This document shows, piece by piece, positions 57,491 through 64,000 of a stretch of DNA of 64,000 bases. The DNA is from Embiotoca jacksoni (Eukaryota; Chordata; Actinopteri; Embiotocidae). The stretch spans positions 4,761,501-4,825,500 of the forward strand of contig JAKOON010000021.1 of the NCBI GenBank assembly GCA_022577435.1, read 5' to 3'. A program made the position numbers and the translations under genes. The notes under the pieces were generated by a model, which saw only the letters and a list, made by a program, of their open reading frames with translations, was not told where the DNA came from and did no database searches. Position 1 is the stretch's first letter. Each line of letters opens with the position of its first letter.

Positions 57491-60400
57491 GTTTTGTTTT
57501 TTAGTCAAAATTCACAAGCATAATTTCAACATGTTTGACTGAAAATGTCTTGGGACTCGTATTTCTGTTTTTTGTAGCAATGACTTTCCCTTGTGTCTGT
57601 TGTGTATTTTTAAGCAAAATTTACCAACATTTGCTGGTTCCAGTTTCTCTTATATTGTGGGCTTTTTAAACCTGTATGCTATTTTCCAGAGCAGATTTCG
57701 CCTGATGGCCGATTCGCAAGGTGATGAAAAATGGATCTTCATATCTCTGTAACACTGTATAGACACTATACTGCATATGGGTGAAAACCTTTGGAAGATG
57801 ACACCAAGATAATTCAATACAGGAATCCTCTCAAAGTTCTTTGACACTGTGTCCACTCCTCTATTTATCTATATTCGAAGATTATCTTATATTCTCTAGA
57901 TATGAGAGCCCTACAATGTGATTTTCCCTGAGTGCCCACAAACACAATGATTGGTGCCTGTGACCTTGGGCATGTCTTAAATGTGTTTTATTTCTCCTGA
58001 GCCCTTTGAACAACAGAAGTCCTATTTTTCAAATAAAGTGACTCGATTTTCTATCCTTAGGAATGGACTCCAGTATGCAAAACAGGCTTCCTCACAGACT
58101 GCACACTTATTCTGTGTCTCATTCTTTGTGCTGCCTGAAGCAGCAGTGAATCAAAGAGTGACTTTGCATTAGTTTAGAAGTGAAAAGGAAGTCAGTCTTC
58201 TCGGTGTGAACACATTTATCTGGTTGGCCTCTTTTTCTCATCCTACATCGGACTGACTACCACAGTCTCTCCTGTCACTGCAGTTTTTGAACATTAACGG
58301 TGGGTTGATGAAGCTTGGTGCCTTGCTGCACTGACAGCTAATGAAGAAGCTTTGGCTTTGACGTCACATGTTAGACTTACTCACCTCAGAACCCATGGCA
58401 CCGCCATCAGCTACGGACGAGTGTGCACCGCAGATGCTCTGGGAATACAGTATTCACCCTCCTGTCTGTGACAGATATTCAGCCAGCGGTGACCCAGCAG
58501 TCCCTGCCAGCGAGAGAATGAATCCATTTCAGTTACTGTGTGACACACTTATAGAAGACGATTAGAGACAGGAGAGATGGGGCTGGGATTTCATGAATTT
58601 CAAATTGCCAGCACGCTCAAGTTAAATAAAAAAAAAAACAACTGCTGAGATGAATGTGAAAACTCACGATATACAGTATATATATATATATGCAGAACAA
58701 GTTATCATCTCATGAAGAATGGCCCATTGTTATAGTATAACAAGTTCCCAGTGGTACAATAAAATATACTATCTATCACATCATCATTTGCTCCACCGGT
58801 ACAAACAGTGCTGGTTGCTGCACGGACAGAGCGAAGATGATTCAGACGCCCATGAGGCTGAGAATAGAAATAAAGTGAAAGAAGTCAGACACATACGTAA
58901 GTTTTTGTGCTGCGGGTCGAGACCTGTGTGAGTCAACACTGCACCCCCCGTGTGAATGAAATGAAGATGTGAATCACAGTCACTGAACTCACTAACAGCC
59001 TCACACTGCTCTGGATTTTCTTGCAACAACCTGTCGAGCTCGCCGTTGTTTCTGAGAAGCAGAGCCAAAGCTTGATTGGGGTGACAACACATGCCGACGG
59101 TTTCCAAGAGGTGATTAGAATGAGTTGCATGCAGCCTGATGCGGTAGCTTTGCATTTGGTGTAAACACACACGCCTATGTTGCCAGGGCAATCTTGATTA
59201 ACCAGCATGGTTGGTAACAGGATATAACTGGATACATGTTGTTTGTCTTCAAAACGGCAGAGCAGAGAAACAGCTTTTATGAAGCAAACAGGAAGCCCAC
59301 TGTGAGAGCCATCCACTCTCTGTCAAAGATAATACATCATGAAAAAGGATGAGATGCTTTGGAAAAGCAGCAGCTCGCAGAGTTTTTTTTTATTTGACTC
59401 TAAGTGCCAATCTGAGTGCTTTGTGTTTACAGAAGAATGAAAATTATTTCCTGACTCACTGTTGTCAAAGCAGAAGAAGAAAGAAACAATAGTTATTTCT
59501 CATTAATTGCATTAGCATTAAAATACAAGGCAGCAAAGACGACCTCATTTCTTATCTCATTGTATATAATGTAATTAAAGCAGCTCTGCTTGCTCTTTAA
59601 TTTGAACACATCATTAAAGTGAGTCGAGGGTCCGCTGGCTGATGATACCACCAAACAGTTGAAGGTCAAGATTACAGCAAACTAATTTCAGCGCAGAAAC
59701 ATTAAAAAAGCATTTGTCAAAATACGAGGGGCAAACAGACAAACTCAATGCCGCACACTAACACAGATTTATCATGTGAGCTAGAAAAATGTGTCCTCCT
59801 CCTCCAGTCATATCTGGGATATTCAAACAGAGAAAGAAGGTCAGTTTCTCTTTTTTGAATACCTTCATTATCAAGCCTGGACGCTGTCATTGCACTTGAT
59901 TCAGAGAGGCATAAATACCTTTGGGACAAAATAAGAAAGAATACCAGTAAGAATACCATAAGGAATAATAACTTTCAAAGTAAGGGCGTGTCCAGTTAAT
60001 TACTCTGCTTCCCATGTCGTGACAGGTTCTGAAAGAATATATTTTCATCTGAGGAACAGTTTATATTTGATAAAATGGAGTCATACAAATGAAGGTGAAT
60101 AAATCTATAGTCCAATAAATTCAAATTTCGGGGGTCTAAATTCCCAGTTCAATATGTATGGTACAGCTTCAAAATAAGAAATTCTTTTAAATAGCTTTGT
60201 AATTTGCTTTTGTAATTTTAATTCATAATATATTGATGCTTTCCAGTTCACAGATCAAAGTGTAACTGACAAATGATCATAAATCATTACTGTTCAATTA
60301 AAACTCTAAAGTTTTATGTTGATTAGGCATTTTTTTTTGGTTGATGGAAGGGCTAAGTACTGCTGAGAAATTCTACCACTATTTAAGCAAGCTGAACTAT

Positions 60401-63400
60401 TTAAAAACTCAAACCTTTGAAAAATCCAATGTCATAAAACTGAAAACAGGCCGGTTTTAAACTAAATGACAAGATAGAGGGTTTTCTGTAAAGACAAAAA
60501 GGACATTTGATGTGAAAACCTGCCATTAAAAACTCCCAAAATGTTCTCAAAATTCTTCAAAAATGTGCTCTGTGGGATAACTTGTCATCACTCAAGTGAA
60601 TCCTAAAACCCAGAAGCAGCCGAACACAGCAGTTATCCTCATAATGACCAGCAGTGTGGTTATGACAGAGTTCTCCCTGAGACACATCCGCATCGAGCAC
60701 ATAAGAAGCCTGAGAAGAGGAGGAGATATTAATAGTATTCTGCTTTGAAGGGAGGGTATTTTAACCATTTACACGCTGGCAGCAATGATGTAAATCCGGA
60801 TTATGAGATAATTTATTTCATGTTAACATCCTTTGTTTCTGCCTGATTCAGGCATCTTTATATAAAGCTTTGCCTTGACATGTGCAGAAAAGACACCTGA
60901 TAGATATTTACAGAAAGCTATTCATGACAAAGATTTAATATTGAGTAATACTTCTCTCCTATGTAATTGTTTTTATATATTATGTATGTACAAACGGCAT
61001 ATTTCGATGTATAGCATCTTGCCAGTTTATTTTAAGTTATTTATAAGGTTTAACTCAATCTACTCCTTAGTCCTCCTCCGATTACAAAATTTATATTTTT
61101 TTAAATAACAATACATCAAATGACAAGTGAGAAAAATCTAACAATGTGAAAAGGTTTTGCTCATATTGGCGAACCTGTAACCCTGAATCCAAAGCTCCTG
61201 TCCCACTATTTTATTGCTCTGATTCACTCTCATACTTTCATTTCAGCCACAGCAGGCAGCTGTTCAGTGACTCAGAGCTCTAAAAAAAAACAACAATAAT
61301 AACTATTGTAAACTACCTGGTCAGGAACGAATGGCAGATGGACAAATTTAGCTACTAGCTGGTAAACAAGAGTTGGTAAAGACCAAACACCAAAATAAAA
61401 AAAAATATTGTTGAACTTATCAGGCGATCAGAGACACAGAAAATCCATAAATCAATAGATGATTATTTTGCTCAATGAATGGATGTGTAAATCTGCAGAA
61501 GTTTGTCATAGCAGCTTAAAAGGAGATTTGATAATGTTGTGGTCACAACTTTCTGCTGTCTTCAAGTGGCAAAAAAATAGATTGTAGGTTTAAAGGGGAA
61601 CTCCACCAGTTTTACATATGAAAGTATGTTTGCAGATCTTTGCAGAGTTGTTGAAAGCCTTTTGTGGTTCTGGAAGGAGCTCCGCCAAGTCTTGAGCAGA
61701 CTGATGAATGGGTGCAGTTACAAACATTCTGACCAAGCTTCAAAACATTGTCTTCTAATAATCTAAATAAATATGTGAATTGAGATGTTTAGAAATTAGT
61801 CTTCCCTTATTTTTATTTTCCATATTTATTTTAATTGTGTGAACTTGTACATCATGTAAATGTACAGCCTGGTGAGTTCTCTATGTTATCTGTTTACATC
61901 TGCTTACTCATATTGACCTTATTAATAAAAATTTGGCCCCCTTTGTGACACTTTAGTCACATTTGGCACAATACACTGCCTTACACAATCTCCTGCTATA
62001 GTTTTCCTCCAGTGTTGAAGAATAATGAGAACTTTAGCCCTCACCTATTGATTACATAAGTTCCACTGAGCTGGATGAAAATGTCTGCTGTAACTCCTTT
62101 CAGTTACTTCAGAAACGAGTTTGGAAAAAGATACAGCTCCACCTACAGCAATCAGAGTAGACCTGTGTGTAATCAGAGCTCATGAAACAAACTTAAGTTG
62201 AGAATACGCTTCATGAGAACAATAAAAATATAACTAAACACGTATCTAATAACGCATTATGGCCTCTATATCTGGATCAAGTCACCTAGATATAATTGCA
62301 ATATGTTCTGAGTTTCTGGTTTAAGCTTGTTATGTAACTCACTCTGTTTAATTACATTTTGCCACATTGCATAAGCATTTCTTGAAAGCTGGGTTGCAGA
62401 CGTTGTACAATGTCAGTCAACAGAAAGAGAGTTTAAAATTTAATCGTTCTTAAAGTACTTTGGCCTGTTTGACTGCACTGGCAGAGCCATGGCGAGGTTG
62501 GCCCAAATCAGAACAGATGGAGCAATGCAGGGGAGCAATTTGGAAGTTAAAAGCATGCTCGGCTGTAAACATTTATGGCCTTCCTCATTTGAAAACCACT
62601 TGGACAGACGGTGCATTTCAGGCAACCATCAAAAGACAGTCTAGCGTTACGAATGTCCAAGACAGGAAGTGTAGCTCTGGAGTAAAAAAAAACAAAAAAA
62701 CAATGATAAACACGCCGGCGATTGCAGCACACTGCCGTCAGTCAGCAGCTTTAAAGTTGAGGTTGCCTAGCAGCGAACAAAAGGTACCCTACAAGCTTCA
62801 ATCTCTGCTCTCAGCAAAACCCAGCGACGCTGCATTGGGCATCGCTGTTTTGGATAAATGAGTGTGATGAATGGAAGAATTATAGTCTGCAGCGAGCGGA
62901 TTCCTTTTTTGCCCCATACAAATCTATTCATTGCACTGTTGTGACAATAATCCAAAGAACACTGTTATACTGACACTACAAGGCACATAAAAAAACCACT
63001 AAGGTAATGCAGCCCTTTATATAATAGCTTCAGTATGTGCTTTCTTTTCTTTTCTAGTATAGAAGAAAACAGAAAGTCTACCTATTGTCCAAACAGAACG
63101 CTTGGCCAGACAAAAAAAACCCTGTATGAGCTTAATGTGTTTTATTTTTGCAATTACTCAGCTGATGAAATCACGCTTATGATTACAAATCAGCACTGTG
63201 CATACCAAATGAATTTCATTTGCATGTTTCATTAGTCATTGCAATGAACTGTATTGTTTGAGTCATCCAATAACTTACCGTACATGGACATTATTACATG
63301 CAGGTCTGTTCTCTTTCACCTTGTGTGGCTAAACTGAGTTTTCCTGCTTATGTCAATTTTGTTCTTTCCTTTTCTTCTCATAAATATGGACTGCCACGGA

Positions 63401-64000
63401 AAGAAAGCCGCTGGACATATTTCAAAGCTGCGAAATCCCATTAGCATTCCCTACACCCCTTTCTTCATAAATTTTTCCTTATCTCCTTCCTTTGCATGCA
63501 TGAAGGTTTTATTCCCAGCTGTCAATCTAAAATTCCATAACATACATTACACAGTGAAGTGTGTCATGTGGGACATGCAGTGGCCGTACTCAAAAACCTC
63601 TGTCATTTCATACTTCACTGATTAGCCCAAGACAGTTGGAACACTTCAGAAAATGTGATAATTGTGTTTTCATGCTGTCCTGATGAGAGTCTGCATGCTC
63701 GTGTCGAAGAGGGAGCAAAGCACCGCGGCGCTTCGTTGCAATCATCCTCCCCGTAATCAGACAAATCTCTTAAATAAGGATTTACACAAGTGTTTCCTTC
63801 TCAAACAGCCAGCAAGGTCACTGAGCTCACAATGATTTTATTAAACATAAAATCTTGCAGGCAGCATATCATTTACTGGTTCTGGCTAATATCTGGATGT
63901 GCTCTTAAAGCCTTATACCTCAATATTTAAATGGAAAAATGAAGGATTGGCCTATTTATTATGACATTTGTTAATAAGAGCAGTTGGAGGAGGACTTGCA
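57491..64000. other. Intergenic sequence, no gene recognised
   Basis: AT-rich region to the window end. A possible repeat fragment begins near 61590 (AAAGGGGAACTCCACCAG phrase). Nothing coding, no RNA gene and no clear regulatory cluster was seen. Confidence 0.55.

Noticed and set aside
1..64000. CRISPR arrays, operons, bacterial or viral genes
   Set aside because: None seen; tandem arrays are simple eukaryotic microsatellites and all genes are intron-split.

Overview
This is a vertebrate nuclear window, most likely from a ray-finned (teleost) fish. The genes are split into short exons by introns bounded by GT/AG. The encoded proteins resemble vertebrate Rab11-FIP3, DECR2, RDH13 and SBK1. 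The non-coding DNA carries many CA/TG and CTT microsatellites plus interspersed repeats of types I recognise from fish genomes. The species cannot be named from sequence alone.

Layout. (1) 393-22103, minus: rab11fip3, nine coding exons in the window; the 3' part with the Rab11-binding domain lies beyond the left edge. A GC-rich stretch at about 22.5-23.5 kb is its likely promoter. (2) 24845-27517, minus: decr2, eight coding exons, complete, ending in a peroxisomal targeting signal; a probable non-coding first exon ends at 28721. (3) 32075-35736, minus: rdh13, seven coding exons, complete, with one intron that must use a GC donor. (4) 46888-49119, plus: sbk1, three coding exons, complete kinase; a likely first exon sits near 38.8-39.0 kb and a long 3' UTR runs to about 51.9 kb. 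rdh13 and sbk1 are divergent, with about 3 kb between them. (5) 51.9-64.0 kb: no gene recognised; it holds a foldback repeat at 56.8-57.5 kb.

How the genes relate. decr2 (peroxisomal beta-oxidation of unsaturated fatty acids) and rdh13 (retinaldehyde reduction) are both short-chain dehydrogenases/reductases, but they belong to different subfamilies and need not act together. rab11fip3 acts in recycling-endosome traffic and cytokinesis, and sbk1 is a Ser/Thr kinase. decr2 next to rab11fip3 matches the order I recall at human 16p13.3; the other two neighbours appear to be a fish-specific arrangement. Both SDR genes have a ZNF143-like element upstream in the direction of transcription.

I found no sign of an undescribed multi-gene system. 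The most checkable oddities are the GC-AG intron in rdh13, a run of three frame-neutral exons in rab11fip3 (one only 36 nt), an in-frame upstream start for sbk1, and a 57-bp-arm foldback repeat. All exon joins were worked out by hand from reading frame, splice signals and remembered family sequences.
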